DNA of 64,000 bases from Polynucleobacter sp. AP-Jannik-300A-C4 (GCF_018688335.1 NZ_CP061316.1:1550001-1614000), one strand, 5' to 3'. Numbered from the stretch's first letter, positions 52,679 to 64,000 are shown. Made by a program: numbers and translations. The notes: generated by a model not told the origin, from the letters alone.

Positions 52679-55507
52679 TTAATGTGCTTCTTCCCAATTA
52701 TCGCCAATCCCAATGCCCACCACCAAAGGAACCTTCAGTTCAGCAACCTTACACATCAAATCAGGTAGCTTTGCCTGCAAGAGCTCCAGCTCATCTAAGG
52801 GTACGTCAAATACCAATTCATCGTGCACCTGAAGCAACATACGGGTCTTGAGACCCTCTTTTTCTAGCCAATTCTCAACCGCCACCATGGCCAATTTAAT
52901 CAGATCAGCTGCAGTACCTTGCATGGGGGCATTAATTGCAGCCCGCTCCGCACCCTGACGACGAGGGCCATTCGAACCCTTAATCTCCGGCAGCCATAGG
53001 CGTCTGCCAAAGACTGTCTCGACATAGCCATTCTCTCTAGCCTCTAAACGAGTGCGCTCCATATATTGGGCCACACCTGGATAGCGATCAAAGTATTTGG
53101 CAATGTAATTCTGAGCTGCCGAGCGTTCAATGCCCAGGTTCCCAGCCAGACCAAAAGCACTCATACCGTAGATCAAACCAAAATTAATGACCTTGGCATA
53201 GCGACGCTGCTCTGAATTAACACTCTCAAGCGGCACACCAAAAATCTCAGCGGCGGTAGCTTGGTGCACATCTTTACCAGCAGCAAATGCAGCTAACAGA
53301 TTTTCATCTTCAGCAATATGCGCCATGATGCGCAATTCAATTTGAGAATAGTCAGCAGAAAGAAGTTTGCAACCTTCAGCTGGAATAAACGCCTCTCGGA
53401 TGCGTCGACCCTCTTCTGTACGAACAGGAATATTTTGCAAGTTTGGATCGCTTGAAGCCAAGCGTCCTGTCACTGCAGTCGCCTGAGAAAAACTCGTGTG
53501 CACGCGACCGGTTTTAGGATCAGCCATGCGTGGCAGTTTCTCAATATAAGTTGACATCAATTTAGCAAGACTGCGGTAATCCAAAATACGCGCAGGCAAA
53601 GGATAGTCTTCAGCCAACTTCTGTAAAACTTCTTCATCAGTCGATGGCGCACCCGATGGTGTTTTCTTAATTACCGGAAGCTCTAGCTGACCAAATAAAA
53701 TTTCTGCGATCTGCTTAGGGGATTGAATGTTGAATGGCTGTCCAGCCAGCTTATGAATCTCTCCCTCCAAGGCAAGCAAACGCTTGCCGACCTCTTGGCC
53801 TTGCTGAGATAGCAGCGCCGAATCAATCCGAATACCATTGCGTTCCATGATGCCAAGCACACGCATGGCTGGCATCTCAATGTTTTCATAAACATAAAGA
53901 AGGCCTGGGCTTGCCTGGATTTGAGGCCACAGTGCGTGGTGTAAACGCAAAGTAATGTCCGCATCTTCTGCCGCATAGTCTGTAGCGATCTTCAGATCCA
54001 CTTGATCAAAACCAATCTGATGCACGCCTTTACCGCATACCTCTTCATACTTAATGGTCTTCATGCCGAGGTGTCGCTCGGCTAAGTTATCCATGTTGTG
54101 CGGCATGTGCGATTCCAGCACATAAGACTCCAGCATGGTGTCAAATGCAATGCCCTGCAAAGTAATGTTGTAGTTTGCAAATATATGGCTGTCGTACTTG
54201 AGGTTTTGACCTACCTTCAAATGCAAAGCGCTTTCCAACCAAGGCTTCAGGCGGGCTAAGACTAATTCACGACTGAGTTGAGCCTCCCCATTACGGTGCG
54301 CCACTGGGATATAGCAGGCCTCTCCAGGAGTGACGCAAAGCGAGATACCGACAATCTCAGCAGCTAGCGCATCCAAGCTAGTAGTTTCTGTGTCGACAGC
54401 TGTTAGTTCTGCACCTTCAATTTTTTTAATCCAGCGGTCTAGTGCAACCTCATCCACCACACACTCATAATGTTTGGCAATAGCGCCTTGCAGATCCATT
54501 GTTTCTTGCGATAAGGCAGTTGTTGCCTCTGTAGCAGTAGGGCCAAACTTCTTGGTGTCAGCTTTTACATCTTCTTCCGAAGAATTTTTGATGGGGCTGC
54601 CAGCTAAATCAAAACTGCCACTAGCTTCAGGGACTGCCCCACCCAACTGCTTCTCCACATCACGTAACCACGTCTTAAATGCGTAGCGTTCAAATAACTC
54701 TCGCAAAAGCGGTGCATCCTCTGGTTTTGCGTGCAAGTCATCCAAGCCTGGAAGATGGGAGGATAAGTCGCAATCCGTTTTCACGGTAATCAGCTGTCGC
54801 GCTTGTGGAAGCCACTCCAAACTATTGCGCAAGTTCTCGCCTACAACACCCTTCACTTGATCGGCATTTGCCATCAAGTTATCCAGGTCACCAAACTCAG
54901 CTAACCATTTGTTGGCTGTTTTAGGGCCCGCCTTCGGAACACCGGGTACGTTGTCGACGGTATCCCCAATGATCGACAGGTAATCTACGATGCGCTCTGG
55001 AGGTACGCCGAATTTTTCGATAACACCATCGATATCCAACTTCTCATTGGTCATCGTATTAATCAAGGTAACCGAGGAATTCACTAACTGAGCCAAATCT
55101 TTGTCGCCGGTAGAAATAATGGTTTCCCAGCCAGCTTGAGTGGCTTGGCAAGCCAAGGTACCAATCACATCATCAGCTTCAACCCCAGAAACCATCAGTA
55201 CTGGCCAGCCTAAGGCCTTGACCATCGCATGGATCGGCTCAATTTGTTTGACTAAATCTTCAGGCATGGGGGAGCGGTGCGCCTTGTACTCAGAGTACAT
55301 TTCATCCCGGAAAGTCTTACCTTTGGCGTCAAAAACACAGGCAATATGGTCAGCCTTGAGTTCCGAGCGCGCTCGGCGCATCATATTGACCATCCCATAG
55401 ATTGCCCCTGTTGGGTCACCCGCCCCATTTCTGAGGTCTGGCATGGCATGAAAGGCGCGATAGAGGTAGCTAGAACCGTCTACCAACAAGAGTCTATGTT
55501 TAGTCAT
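52679..55507 (-). CDS. polA: DNA polymerase I
   Basis: 942 aa in three parts: 5'-3' exonuclease (LLLVDGSSYLYRAFHAMPDL, then GVEADDVIGTLA), 3'-5' exonuclease with intact acids (AVDTETTSLDAL), and polymerase domain (LLSADYSQIELRIMAHIAED, KVINFGLIYGMSAFGLA, and LLQVHDELVFDV). Start at ATG 55507 (MTKHRLLLVDGS); the frame is open 30 codons further upstream but without family resemblance. Full length and apparently proofreading-competent. Confidence 0.96.
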   Translation of the reverse strand: MTKHRLLLVDGSSYLYRAFHAMPDLRNGAGDPTGAIYGMVNMMRRARSELKADHIACVFDAKGKTFRDEMYSEYKAHRSPMPEDLVKQIEPIHAMVKALGWPVLMVSGVEADDVIGTLACQATQAGWETIISTGDKDLAQLVNSSVTLINTMTNEKLDIDGVIEKFGVPPERIVDYLSIIGDTVDNVPGVPKAGPKTANKWLAEFGDLDNLMANADQVKGVVGENLRNSLEWLPQARQLITVKTDCDLSSHLPGLDDLHAKPEDAPLLRELFERYAFKTWLRDVEKQLGGAVPEASGSFDLAGSPIKNSSEEDVKADTKKFGPTATEATTALSQETMDLQGAIAKHYECVVDEVALDRWIKKIEGAELTAVDTETTSLDALAAEIVGISLCVTPGEACYIPVAHRNGEAQLSRELVLARLKPWLESALHLKVGQNLKYDSHIFANYNITLQGIAFDTMLESYVLESHMPHNMDNLAERHLGMKTIKYEEVCGKGVHQIGFDQVDLKIATDYAAEDADITLRLHHALWPQIQASPGLLYVYENIEMPAMRVLGIMERNGIRIDSALLSQQGQEVGKRLLALEGEIHKLAGQPFNIQSPKQIAEILFGQLELPVIKKTPSGAPSTDEEVLQKLAEDYPLPARILDYRSLAKLMSTYIEKLPRMADPKTGRVHTSFSQATAVTGRLASSDPNLQNIPVRTEEGRRIREAFIPAEGCKLLSADYSQIELRIMAHIAEDENLLAAFAAGKDVHQATAAEIFGVPLESVNSEQRRYAKVINFGLIYGMSAFGLAGNLGIERSAAQNYIAKYFDRYPGVAQYMERTRLEARENGYVETVFGRRLWLPEIKGSNGPRRQGAERAAINAPMQGTAADLIKLAMVAVENWLEKEGLKTRMLLQVHDELVFDVPLDELELLQAKLPDLMCKVAELKVPLVVGIGIGDNWEEAH

Positions 55508-55588
55508 ACCGCAATCGTACAATCTAGTTGCTAACTGCCTACAGATCAGGTTCAAATCCTCCTGAAAAGAGGCCAATAAAGGTGAAAA

Positions 55589-55996
55589 ATGATGCAAGCT
55601 CTAACTAACTTACTCCACTCTTCTGTGAGCCAACCCCTTGTTCTAACAAGCTTTTTAGTGGCTTTTGCCTCTTTCGGCTTAAATTCAGCGCATGCTCAAA
55701 ATAATTCTCAGGCACTGAGCCCATCCGAACTACAGCGCATTAACAATCAGCCATTAGCTCCTGCCGTCAGCGCATCTCAAGCAACCAATGCACCAGAAGG
55801 CCGTAAACCGAGCTTTCAGCATAAAGAGGCTACCGGTACTGAAATTACTGAATATAAAGATACAAACGCACCTACTCAGGTTGATGTAAAGACACGCTAT
55901 ACCAACTATGAAATGGCACCCCCAGCGACCGTAATGCCAGGCGTCCCAAAAGAAACTGATCTCATTAGCGTTCCTAGTATCAGCATTCCTTTTTAA
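55589..55996 (+). CDS. Small exported protein (DUF2782-like)
   Basis: 135 aa with a signal peptide ending at SAHA-QN. The later segment TGTEITEYKDTNAPTQVDVK matches the short conserved block of DUF2782 proteins usually found between polA and thrB in betaproteobacteria. Function unknown. It is divergent from polA and 46 bp before thrB. Confidence 0.7.
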   Translation: MMQALTNLLHSSVSQPLVLTSFLVAFASFGLNSAHAQNNSQALSPSELQRINNQPLAPAVSASQATNAPEGRKPSFQHKEATGTEITEYKDTNAPTQVDVKTRYTNYEMAPPATVMPGVPKETDLISVPSISIPF

Positions 55997-56042
55997 TCGC
56001 TGACACTCTGCATCCCACCATTCGCATCTTTCACTTTTAGTC

Positions 56043-57020
56043 ATGGCCGTCTTCACACCTGTTGAACTGAGTGATATCTCTGATTGGATTACAGCTGATT
56101 TTGATATTGGACAAGCGGTTGATATTCGCGGCATTCATGGTGGCATCGAGAACTCCAATTTCTTTCTCGACACTGAAAAGAACGGCAAGAAACAGGAATA
56201 CGTTCTCACTATTTTTGAAAGACTATCAGCAGCCCAGTTGCCGTATTACTTAGAGTTGATGCGTCACTTGGCAAACAAAGGCATTCCCGTGCCCAAGCCA
56301 CTCGAGAATAAACAAGGACAGATTCTATTTACCCTTAAAGATAAGCCTGCAGCGATTGTGAGTAAGCTTCCGGGGATCTCTAGACTCGCTCCTGAAGCAA
56401 GGCATTGCGCTCTGGTTGGTGAAAATTTAGCCAAGATGCATTTAGCTGGTAGTGACTTCAAGCACAGCCAAGAAAATCTTCGCAGCCTGTCTTGGTGGAA
56501 AAAAACTGTTCCTCTGGTACTCACCCACTTGAGCGATTCTCAAAAAGAATTACTCACAACCGAACTCGCTACTCAAGAAAAATTCTTTGCCTCAGAGGCA
56601 TATACTTCGCTCCCGCAGGGGGCAAGCCACTGCGATCTGTTTAGAGATAACGTACTATTCGACCCCCAAGGTGCTGGCGATAGCTCTCAAGATCAGCTAG
56701 GTGGTTTCTTCGACTTTTATTTCGCCGGAACAGATAAGTGGTTATTTGATTTAGCGGTTACAGTAAACGATTGGTGCCTTGCCGAAAATAAACAGGATTT
56801 AGATCCTGCTCGCTTCATGGCGCTAATGGATGCTTATCAATCTGTTCGACCACTTACCGACAGCGAGAAAGCAAGTTGGCCACTAATGGTGCGTGCTGCA
56901 GCTCTGCGGTTTTGGATTTCTCGCTTGTGGGATTTTTACTTGCCGCGTGATGCTCAAATGCTCACCCCACATGACCCTCGTCATTTTGAAAATATTCTCT
57001 TAAGTCGCAAAGCAATATGA
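56043..57020 (+). CDS. thrB: Homoserine kinase (ThrB, APH-like type)
   Basis: 325-aa phosphotransferase of the aminoglycoside-phosphotransferase fold that phosphorylates homoserine in threonine synthesis. GGIENSNFFLDTEK is the glycine-rich loop, and SHCDLFRDNVLFD with GGFFDFYFAGTDKWLFDLAV the catalytic and metal sites. It overlaps the next gene by 4 bp (ATGA). Confidence 0.93.
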   Translation: MAVFTPVELSDISDWITADFDIGQAVDIRGIHGGIENSNFFLDTEKNGKKQEYVLTIFERLSAAQLPYYLELMRHLANKGIPVPKPLENKQGQILFTLKDKPAAIVSKLPGISRLAPEARHCALVGENLAKMHLAGSDFKHSQENLRSLSWWKKTVPLVLTHLSDSQKELLTTELATQEKFFASEAYTSLPQGASHCDLFRDNVLFDPQGAGDSSQDQLGGFFDFYFAGTDKWLFDLAVTVNDWCLAENKQDLDPARFMALMDAYQSVRPLTDSEKASWPLMVRAAALRFWISRLWDFYLPRDAQMLTPHDPRHFENILLSRKAI

Positions 57021-57799
57021 AACTAAATTCTGTCTCTCCAAAAGAAGGCTATACCTGGATCCGTCAAGGTATTTGGCTTTTTAAACAAAATCCATTAGGC
57101 TTTTTAACTTTGATTTTTCTGTATGTGTTTGTAGCGCAATTAGCTGTTCTCGTGCCAGTGATTGGTGTTTTTGCCGTTTTATTACTCACACCTACTTTAT
57201 CTGTTGGCTTTATGACCGCCTGTCGCTTAGCCATTCAAAAAGAACGTATTCGTCCAACAGTCTATGTGACTGCCCTGCAATCCACCCCCTTAATTCGAAA
57301 ACGCATTCTTCAGTTAGGTTTGGTGTACGCAGCGCTCATTCTGATGTTGAGCTTTATCTTGGGGATGCTGGTGGATTTTGACGTACTGATCCCGCTCATG
57401 ACAAATGAAAAACCGATTACACCCGAAGCCCTCAACCAGATTTATTTGATTCTCTTTTTTGGCAGCCTACTCTATGTACCAGTTGCAATGCTCATGTGGT
57501 TCTCCCCCGTGCTCGTTGCTTGGGCTGACATGCCAGTAGCTCAGGCGCTCTTTTCTAGTGCCATTGCATGCTGGACAAATCGCGGTGCATTCTTTTTATA
57601 TATCGCAATTTGGGGTGCGATCTTGGTTGCCATTCCATTAAGCATTGGCTCCATTCTGGATGCGCTGGATTTTGGTCAAGCCGCATCATTCATCATCGCC
57701 CCCATTTCCATGGCGGGACTTACTGTGATGCATTGCTCTTTCTTTGCAACCTGGAAAGCATGCTTTGCTGAAAAAGAATCGGCAAGCTTGATTGCGTAA
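57017..57799 (+). CDS. BPSS1780-family membrane protein
   Basis: 260 aa, six or so hydrophobic helices. The N-terminal GYTWIRQGIWLFKQNPLGFL followed by a long helix is the signature of this Burkholderiales membrane family of unknown function. Translationally coupled to thrB. No enzyme motif seen. Confidence 0.85.
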   Translation: MKLNSVSPKEGYTWIRQGIWLFKQNPLGFLTLIFLYVFVAQLAVLVPVIGVFAVLLLTPTLSVGFMTACRLAIQKERIRPTVYVTALQSTPLIRKRILQLGLVYAALILMLSFILGMLVDFDVLIPLMTNEKPITPEALNQIYLILFFGSLLYVPVAMLMWFSPVLVAWADMPVAQALFSSAIACWTNRGAFFLYIAIWGAILVAIPLSIGSILDALDFGQAASFIIAPISMAGLTVMHCSFFATWKACFAEKESASLIA

Positions 57800-57819
57800 T
57801 AGCTGGCTTAGTTACTGAT

Positions 57820-60207
57820 TTAGTCTATTGCAGCAAGCTTAGCAATACTGAGCTGTAGCCATTTCACACCATGGCGCTTGAAGTTCACTTGAGCGCGCGC
57901 ATCAGCATCATTGCCTTCTAGACCAGTTACACGCCCCTCACCAAACTTAGTGTGAAAAACATTCTGACCGATTGTAAATGGGTAATTTCCACGCGGTGGT
58001 GAGGCCATTCTGGTTACTGAGGTTGAGGCAGAACCTACGCGCCCAATTTGTCTTGCAGGTCTCTCACGCTCATTACCACTATCAAAGAAATCATTCGATC
58101 CAAACTCACGTTGACGCGTGTAGCCATCTTGCCAAGTAGATCCTGAACGACCACCATTACCACTGGTGGCTCCGCCCCAGCGAGCATCTTTTACTTTTGG
58201 AGTGAGCCACTTCAAGGAATCGGATGGCAATTCTTCCAAGAAGCGGGAAGGCATGTTGTAGCGCACCTGACCATGGAGCATTCGTGACTGTGTATGCGAG
58301 AGATAGAGACGCTCTTTTGCTCGAGTAATTGCGACATACATCAAGCGACGCTCTTCCTCTAAACCATTCTGCTCATTAATACTGTTCTCGTGCGGGAATA
58401 AACCTTCCTCTAAGCCCGTAATAAATACGGAGGTGAACTCCAAACCTTTAGCCGAGTGGACTGTCATGAGCTGAACGGCGTCTTGACCAGCCTGAGCCTG
58501 GTTGTCACCAGCCTCGAGAGAGGCGTGTGAGAGGAATGCTGCCAATGGAGATATCTCCACCGTGCCAGGCGCGTTTTCACCTGGTAGCGTAGCAGCAGTA
58601 GCATCCTGACCATAACCCTCTTCCGCAATAAATGCGGTTGCAGCGTTAATGAGTTCTTGTAAGTTTTCTACGCGGTCTTGGCCTTCACGCTCAGAGAGAT
58701 AGTGCTGAATCAATCCGCTGTTCTGAATCACAAACTCTACCGTCTCTGGCAAAGTGTTGTGACGAGTAGCTTCACGCATGTGGTCTACCAATCGCACAAA
58801 ACCACCCAATGAGGCGCCCGCCTTACCATCCAAAGTTGATGCTGCTAAATATAAAGAGCTATTTTGTGCGCGAGCTGCATCTTGCACAGCCTCAATCGAT
58901 CTTGCGCCAATTCCACGCGTTGGGAAATTCACTACACGCGAGAAAGAGGTATCGTCATTTGGATTTTCTAGCAGGCGTAGATACGCTAAAGCATGTTTAA
59001 TTTCAGCGCGCTCGAAGAAGCGAAGCCCACCGTACACACGATACGGAATTGCTGCGGAGAATAGAGCATGCTCGATGATGCGTGACTGAGCATTGCTGCG
59101 ATAGAGCAAAGCAATTTCAGTACGCTTGATACCGCTATTTACTAAAGCTTTGATTTCATCTACGAGCCAGGCGGCTTCTGCATGATCACTTGGAGCATCA
59201 TAGATGCGGACTGGCTCGCCATGACCAGCATCGGTGCGCAGGTTTTTACCTAGACGATCCGTATTATTAGAAATAAGATAGTTGGCCGTATCTAAGATGT
59301 GGCCATGCGAGCGATAGTTTTGCTCAAGCTTCACCATCATGGGGTGGTATTGCTTTTCATACAAACGCATATTCTCAACGTCTGCACCACGGAAGGCATA
59401 AATACTTTGATCGTCATCACCCACCGCGAAGACTGCACTACTTCCCATGCCGCTCACATTTACACGGCTTGCATCGTGACCAGAAAGTAATTTAAGCCAA
59501 GCGTATTGCAGTGCATTGGTATCTTGAAACTCATCAATCAAGATATGGCGGAAACGCTCTTGATAGTGCGTGCGAATGGCTTCGTTATGTTTGAGTAATT
59601 CATAGCTACGCAATAAGAGTTCAGCAAAGTCGACCACACCCTCACGCTGACACTGCTCATCGTAAGCTGCATACAACTGAGCCATCTTGCCCTGGAAGTC
59701 ATCCCCTACGGATAACTCTTTGGCACGCTGACCACGCTCTTTTGCGTGCGCAATGAAATACTGCAACTGCTTAGGGGGGTATTTCTCATCATCGACCTTT
59801 AAACCCTTCAACAGGCGCTTAATTGCGGAAAGCTGATCTTGGGTGTCCAAAATCTGAAAAGTGGACGGCAAACCCGCTTCTTTGTGATGGGCACGCAATA
59901 AACGGTTGCAAAGACCGTGGAAAGTGCCAATCCACATACCCCGGGTATTGATCGGTAACATGGCACTTAAGCGCAACATCATCTCTTTAGCGGCCTTATT
60001 GGTAAAGGTCACTGCGAGCACACCAATGGGTGATACCTGGCCGGTTTGGATCAACCAAGCTATACGGGTCGTGAGGACGCGGGTTTTTCCACTACCGGCA
60101 CCAGCCAAAATCAGGGCTGACTGGGCTTGACCATTTGAATTGACAGGCGGGAGGGTCACTGCCTCGCGTTGTTCTGGATTAAGGTTTGCGAGCAAGTCTG
60201 AGTACAT
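57820..60207 (-). CDS. uvrD: UvrD/Rep-type ATP-dependent DNA helicase
   Basis: Superfamily 1 helicase, 795 aa. Walker A is [20 protein letters not shown] at ~32-51; motifs II-VI are seen as [49 protein letters not shown] and [21 protein letters not shown]-terminal Tudor-like tail ([16 protein letters not shown]) is typical of UvrD/PcrA. It diverges from valS across only 24 bp. Confidence 0.95.
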   Translation of the reverse strand: MYSDLLANLNPEQREAVTLPPVNSNGQAQSALILAGAGSGKTRVLTTRIAWLIQTGQVSPIGVLAVTFTNKAAKEMMLRLSAMLPINTRGMWIGTFHGLCNRLLRAHHKEAGLPSTFQILDTQDQLSAIKRLLKGLKVDDEKYPPKQLQYFIAHAKERGQRAKELSVGDDFQGKMAQLYAAYDEQCQREGVVDFAELLLRSYELLKHNEAIRTHYQERFRHILIDEFQDTNALQYAWLKLLSGHDASRVNVSGMGSSAVFAVGDDDQSIYAFRGADVENMRLYEKQYHPMMVKLEQNYRSHGHILDTANYLISNNTDRLGKNLRTDAGHGEPVRIYDAPSDHAEAAWLVDEIKALVNSGIKRTEIALLYRSNAQSRIIEHALFSAAIPYRVYGGLRFFERAEIKHALAYLRLLENPNDDTSFSRVVNFPTRGIGARSIEAVQDAARAQNSSLYLAASTLDGKAGASLGGFVRLVDHMREATRHNTLPETVEFVIQNSGLIQHYLSEREGQDRVENLQELINAATAFIAEEGYGQDATAATLPGENAPGTVEISPLAAFLSHASLEAGDNQAQAGQDAVQLMTVHSAKGLEFTSVFITGLEEGLFPHENSINEQNGLEEERRLMYVAITRAKERLYLSHTQSRMLHGQVRYNMPSRFLEELPSDSLKWLTPKVKDARWGGATSGNGGRSGSTWQDGYTRQREFGSNDFFDSGNERERPARQIGRVGSASTSVTRMASPPRGNYPFTIGQNVFHTKFGEGRVTGLEGNDADARAQVNFKRHGVKWLQLSIAKLAAID

Positions 60208-60231
60208 CGCCCCAATTATAATTTGCCTCTT
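60208..60231. promoter_or_regulatory. 24-bp divergent gap with self-complementary -10 element
   Basis: AATTATAATT (60214-60223) reads the same on both strands, so TATAAT occurs on the plus (60217-60222) and minus (60220-60215) strands. Each lies 7-9 bp before an ATG (valS on plus, uvrD on minus), so both mRNAs would have leaders of near zero length. -35 elements would fall inside the opposite gene. Confidence 0.5.
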
Positions 60232-63123
60232 ATGCCAAATGCTTCGAATACCCCTAATTCACCCGCGGCCAGCTCCTTAGATGAACTAGCCAAATCCTAC
60301 GAACCCGCCCCAATTGAAGCTTATTGGGGTCCGGAATGGGAACGCCGCGGCATTGCCGACGCCACCCTAGATGAGGGCAAGGGAGATTTCTCGATTCAAT
60401 TGCCGCCACCGAATGTGACAGGCACCCTCCATATGGGTCATGCTTTTAATCAAACCATCATGGATGGCTTGGTGCGTCACGCCCGCATGTCCGGCAAAAA
60501 TACCTTATGGGTTCCCGGTACAGATCACGCAGGCATCGCCACACAAATCGTCGTTGAACGCCAACTCGATGCACAGAAAGTTTCTCGTCACGATTTAGGT
60601 CGTGAGAAATTCTTAGAGAAAGTTTGGGAATGGAAAGAAACTTCCGGCAACACCATTACTCGCCAAATTCGTCGCCTAGGCGCTTCGATTGATTGGGGTA
60701 AAGAATATTTCACAATGGACAGCAAGATGTCCAAAGCAGTTGTTGAAGTATTTGTTCGTTTGCATGAGCAAGGATTGATTTACCGCGGCAAACGTTTAGT
60801 GAACTGGGACCCCGTTTTGGGAACTGCAGTCTCCGATCTAGAAGTAGTGAGCGAAGAAGAAGATGGCTCTATGTGGCACATCCGCTATCCATTAGCAGAT
60901 GACTCAGGACACCTGACTGTTGCTACTACTCGCCCAGAGACCCTATTGGGCGACGTTGCCGTCATGGTCAATCCAGAAGATGAGCGCTACAAACATCTCA
61001 TTGGTCAGTCGGTAAAACTGCCACTATGCAATCGCGAGATCCCGATCATTGCAGATGACTATGTGGATTTGGCTTTTGGTACTGGCGTAGTGAAAGTGAC
61101 TCCTGCACACGACTTTAACGACTACGCTGTTGGACAACGCCATCAATTACCGCTTATCAACATCCTCACACTCGATGCCAAGATTAATGAAAATGCACCC
61201 GTTGCTTATCAAGATCTTGAGCGTTTTGCTGCACGTAAACAAATCGTTGCCGATTTAGATGCTGCTGGTTTATTAGAAAAAGTACAGCCGCATAAATTGA
61301 TGGTGCCACGTGGCGATCGCACTCAAACCATCATTGAGCCTATGCTCACTGACCAATGGTTTGTGGCAATGTCTAAACCAAGTCCAGACAATCAATATCA
61401 ACCAGGCTCATCTATCGCTGGCGCAGCATTAGATGCAGTCACTAAAGGTGACATCAAGCTCGTTCCTGAAAACTGGATCAATACCTATACCCAGTGGCTA
61501 GAGAACATTCAAGACTGGTGCATCTCACGTCAACTTTGGTGGGGCCATCAAATCCCCGCTTGGTATGGCGATGATGGCCAGATCTTTGTTGCTCGCTCTG
61601 AAGAAGAAGCCAAGGGCAAAGCTGTTGCGGCAGGCTATACCGGGCAACTCAACCGCGACCCTGATGTCTTAGATACTTGGTTTAGCTCAGCACTTGTGCC
61701 CTTTAGCTCATTAGGCTGGCCAGAGGAAACGCCTGCTCTCAAGCATTTCTTGCCTTCATCTGTTTTGGTCACCGGCTTTGACATCATCTTCTTCTGGGTG
61801 GCCAGAATGGTCATGATGACTTGTCATTTCACTGGCAAGGTACCGTTTAATACAGTGTACGTTCATGGCCTAGTTCGTGATGCCGAAGGTCAAAAGATGA
61901 GTAAGTCCAAAGGAAATACTTTGGATCCAATCGACCTCATTGACGGCATCAAGATTGAAGACTTAGTCACTAAGCGCACCACCGGCTTGATGAACCCCAA
62001 ACAAGCTGAAAGCATAGGTAAGAAAACTAAGAAAGAATTTCCGGAAGGTATTCCTGCGTTTGGTACGGATGCCTTACGCTTTACATTCGCTTCACTCGCC
62101 TCACTTGGTCGCAATATTAACTTTGACCAAAAACGCTGCGAGGGTTATCGCAATTTCTGTAACAAGCTTTGGAATGCCACTCGCTTTGTGCTCATGAATT
62201 GCCCTGGCGATGAACAAGAAAATGGTTTTGCTCCTTGTGACAACCAATGCGGCCCAGAAGGGCAATTAGACTTCTCTCCCGCAGATCGCTGGATTGTTTC
62301 TTTACTTCAGAGAACGGAAGCTGATGTTGCCAAGGGCTTCCAGAACTATCGCTTTGACAATATTGCTGGCAGCATTTACCAGTTTGTTTGGGATGAGTAT
62401 TGCGATTGGTACTTAGAGCTAGCCAAGGTTCAATTGCAGACTGGGACACCGGCACAGCAACGCGCTACTCGTCGCACTTTGCTTCGCGTTTTAGAAACTA
62501 TCTTGCGTATGGCGCACCCACTCATTCCATTCATTACTGAAACCCTTTGGCAAACCGTTGGGCCTAAGGTTGGTAAGGAGTTGACCAAGCAAGACAAGCA
62601 AACGATTGCATTACAGCCATACCCTGTTGCTCAGCTCGATAAGATTGATGAGCAAAGCGAAACTTGGGTAGCTCAGATTAAATCGATTGTGGACGCTTGC
62701 CGTAATTTGCGTGGTGAGATGCAAGTCTCTCCTGCGCTCAAGGTACCTCTCTGGATTAGTGGGCCGCAAGACTTCCTGAAGAAGGCTAGCCCATACTTAA
62801 CCGCGCTGGCCAAGTTATCCGAAGTCAAAATCTATGATGACGAGTCTGCACTCGAGAAGGATGCCCCAGGCGCCCCAATGGCCTTAGTTGGCAATCTCAA
62901 GCTACTACTCAAAATTGAAGTAGATGTTGCAGCCGAGAGAATTCGTCTGAGCAAAGAAATTGAGCGCCTAGCAAATGAGATTACCAAGGCACGTGGCAAG
63001 CTTGGTAACGAAAGTTTTGTAGCGCGAGCACCGGAAGAGGTCGTTGCCCAAGAAAAGCAACGTCTTGCTGGATTTGAGCAAAACCATGAGAAGCTTGTTG
63101 CACAATTAGAGCGACTGAAATAA
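60232..63123 (+). CDS. valS: Valyl-tRNA synthetase
   Basis: Class I synthetase, 963 aa. The HIGH motif is [21 protein letters not shown] appears in [14 protein letters not shown], the editing domain has [16 protein letters not shown], and a C-terminal coiled coil ([19 protein letters not shown]) is seen. ATG 60232 is chosen over a TTG at 60223. No ribosome site is visible before it. Confidence 0.96.
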   Translation: MPNASNTPNSPAASSLDELAKSYEPAPIEAYWGPEWERRGIADATLDEGKGDFSIQLPPPNVTGTLHMGHAFNQTIMDGLVRHARMSGKNTLWVPGTDHAGIATQIVVERQLDAQKVSRHDLGREKFLEKVWEWKETSGNTITRQIRRLGASIDWGKEYFTMDSKMSKAVVEVFVRLHEQGLIYRGKRLVNWDPVLGTAVSDLEVVSEEEDGSMWHIRYPLADDSGHLTVATTRPETLLGDVAVMVNPEDERYKHLIGQSVKLPLCNREIPIIADDYVDLAFGTGVVKVTPAHDFNDYAVGQRHQLPLINILTLDAKINENAPVAYQDLERFAARKQIVADLDAAGLLEKVQPHKLMVPRGDRTQTIIEPMLTDQWFVAMSKPSPDNQYQPGSSIAGAALDAVTKGDIKLVPENWINTYTQWLENIQDWCISRQLWWGHQIPAWYGDDGQIFVARSEEEAKGKAVAAGYTGQLNRDPDVLDTWFSSALVPFSSLGWPEETPALKHFLPSSVLVTGFDIIFFWVARMVMMTCHFTGKVPFNTVYVHGLVRDAEGQKMSKSKGNTLDPIDLIDGIKIEDLVTKRTTGLMNPKQAESIGKKTKKEFPEGIPAFGTDALRFTFASLASLGRNINFDQKRCEGYRNFCNKLWNATRFVLMNCPGDEQENGFAPCDNQCGPEGQLDFSPADRWIVSLLQRTEADVAKGFQNYRFDNIAGSIYQFVWDEYCDWYLELAKVQLQTGTPAQQRATRRTLLRVLETILRMAHPLIPFITETLWQTVGPKVGKELTKQDKQTIALQPYPVAQLDKIDEQSETWVAQIKSIVDACRNLRGEMQVSPALKVPLWISGPQDFLKKASPYLTALAKLSEVKIYDDESALEKDAPGAPMALVGNLKLLLKIEVDVAAERIRLSKEIERLANEITKARGKLGNESFVARAPEEVVAQEKQRLAGFEQNHEKLVAQLERLK

Positions 63124-63151
63124 AGCAGCAATACAACTGATCGGAATTTCT

Positions 63152-64000
63152 ATGCCATTAAGCACTAAAGCTGTTACCAAAGCCGTCTTCCCTGTTGCTG
63201 GACTTGGCACGCGCTTCTTGCCAGCTACCAAAGCTAGCCCGAAAGAGATGCTGAATGTCGTGGATAAACCCCTGATTCAGTATGCGGTTGAAGAAGCCAT
63301 TGCTGCCGGCATTACTGAAATGATTTTTGTTACTGGCCGCAGTAAGCGCGCCATCGAAGACCACTTTGATAAAGCATATGAATTGGAAGCCGAACTCGAA
63401 GCCAAAAATAAGCAGGCTCTATTAGAGATTGTTCGTAGCGTTAAACCAAGTCATGTGGATTGCGTGTATGTACGTCAACCTGAAGCACTGGGTTTGGGGC
63501 ATGCAGTTCTGTGCGCAGAAAAGTTAGTTCGCGATGAGCCATTTGCCATCATCCTTGCAGATGACTTGCTTGATGGCCAGCCACCAGTTCTAAAGCAGAT
63601 GCTTAAAGTGTTTGATGAGCAAAATGGCTCAGTCTTAGCAGTAGAAAAAATTGATCCATCCAAAAGCAGCTCCTACGGCATTATTTCCGGGTCGGAAGTG
63701 TCCAAAGGGATCTATCGTTTAAATGGGATTGTGGAGAAGCCACAACCCAAAGATGCGCCGTCCAACTTAGCAGTGGTGGGTCGTTATGTACTGTCTTCAG
63801 ACATCTTTAATCACATTCGCAACCTCAAGCCTGGAGCCGGCGGTGAAATTCAACTCACCGATGCTATTGCCTCCTTGCTCAAAGAAGAGCCTGTGTTCGC
63901 CTATGAATACGATGGCGTGCGTTATGACTGCGGCAGCAAACTAGGCTACCTTAAGGCTTCTGTGGAATTCGCACTACGCCATCCAGAAGTGAGTACTGAG
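63152..64000 (+). CDS. galU: UTP-glucose-1-phosphate uridylyltransferase, C-terminus outside window
   Basis: First 283 residues of GalU, which makes UDP-glucose for envelope sugars. It begins [20 protein letters not shown] then [14 protein letters not shown], the nucleotide-binding signature, with [10 protein letters not shown] and YDCGSKLGY later. It is 28 bp behind valS. Only a few residues should be missing. Confidence 0.95.
   Translation, partial: MPLSTKAVTKAVFPVAGLGTRFLPATKASPKEMLNVVDKPLIQYAVEEAIAAGITEMIFVTGRSKRAIEDHFDKAYELEAELEAKNKQALLEIVRSVKPSHVDCVYVRQPEALGLGHAVLCAEKLVRDEPFAIILADDLLDGQPPVLKQMLKVFDEQNGSVLAVEKIDPSKSSSYGIISGSEVSKGIYRLNGIVEKPQPKDAPSNLAVVGRYVLSSDIFNHIRNLKPGAGGEIQLTDAIASLLKEEPVFAYEYDGVRYDCGSKLGYLKASVEFALRHPEVSTE

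Noticed and set aside
1..64000. CRISPR array, complete insertion sequence or prophage
   Set aside because: No regularly spaced repeats, no cas genes, no transposase or integrase frame and no phage structural genes were found in the window.

Overview
The window looks like a chromosomal segment from a betaproteobacterium of the Burkholderiales, most likely Polynucleobacter or a close freshwater relative. This is inferred from gene order (rpsU-yqeY-dnaG-rpoD; polA, a small DUF2782-like gene, thrB and a BPSS1780-type membrane protein), from modest GC content by eye, from the long Lys/Ala/Pro-rich N-terminus of RpoD, and from an orphan Bug/TctC binding protein beside tartrate genes. No database was searched.

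1-15.8 kb is a carbon-fixation island. A minus-strand Calvin-Benson-Bassham operon (fbp, prk, tkt, phosphoglycolate phosphatase, pgk, fba, cbbY, gap; gap is cut by the window start) diverges from cbbR. The plus strand then carries form II RuBisCO (cbbM), its activase pair cbbQ/cbbO, a sulfide:quinone oxidoreductase with all three catalytic cysteines, and an orphan FixJ-type response regulator. Together they suggest CO2 fixation that can be fed by electrons from sulfide.

15.8-21.1 kb is a mosaic of decayed and repeated DNA. Its key item is a tRNA(CAU) gene, probably tRNA-Ile2, interrupted immediately 3' of the anticodon by a 216-nt group I intron closely resembling the Azoarcus tRNA-Ile intron. 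An intron-free copy of the same tRNA lies at 38.1 kb behind rpoD. The mosaic also holds tRNA 3'-half remnants, palindromic repeats, a duplicated element of about 185 bp, a frameshifted DUF3147 gene, a gene with an internal stop, an MFS transporter and two small conserved genes.

21.1-31.9 kb is accessory metabolism and small systems: L-tartrate dehydratase (ttdAB) with a TctC-type binding protein and LysR regulator, a glutamate-synthase-like FMN enzyme, a Sel1-bactofilin-Sel1 operon behind a poly-G tract, a run of small unknown genes ending in a second FixJ-type regulator, a divergent DapB-like protein and a type II toxin-antitoxin pair. 32.2-38.0 kb holds an apparent six-gene minus-strand operon of exported and membrane proteins headed by a GH5 endoglycoceramidase-like enzyme and diverging from a tetR gene. 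Near-identical inverted boxes lie in the shared promoter region. This operon is the best candidate here for an uncharacterised system.

38.1-64 kb is core chromosome: tRNA, rpoD, dnaG, yqeY, rpsU, tsaD, folE2, dxs, ispA, xseB, a Rieske oxygenase, a sulfurtransferase, a ZIP transporter, a dienelactone hydrolase, polA, thrB, uvrD, valS and a galU cut by the window end. uvrD and valS diverge from a 24-bp gap with a self-complementary -10-like element.
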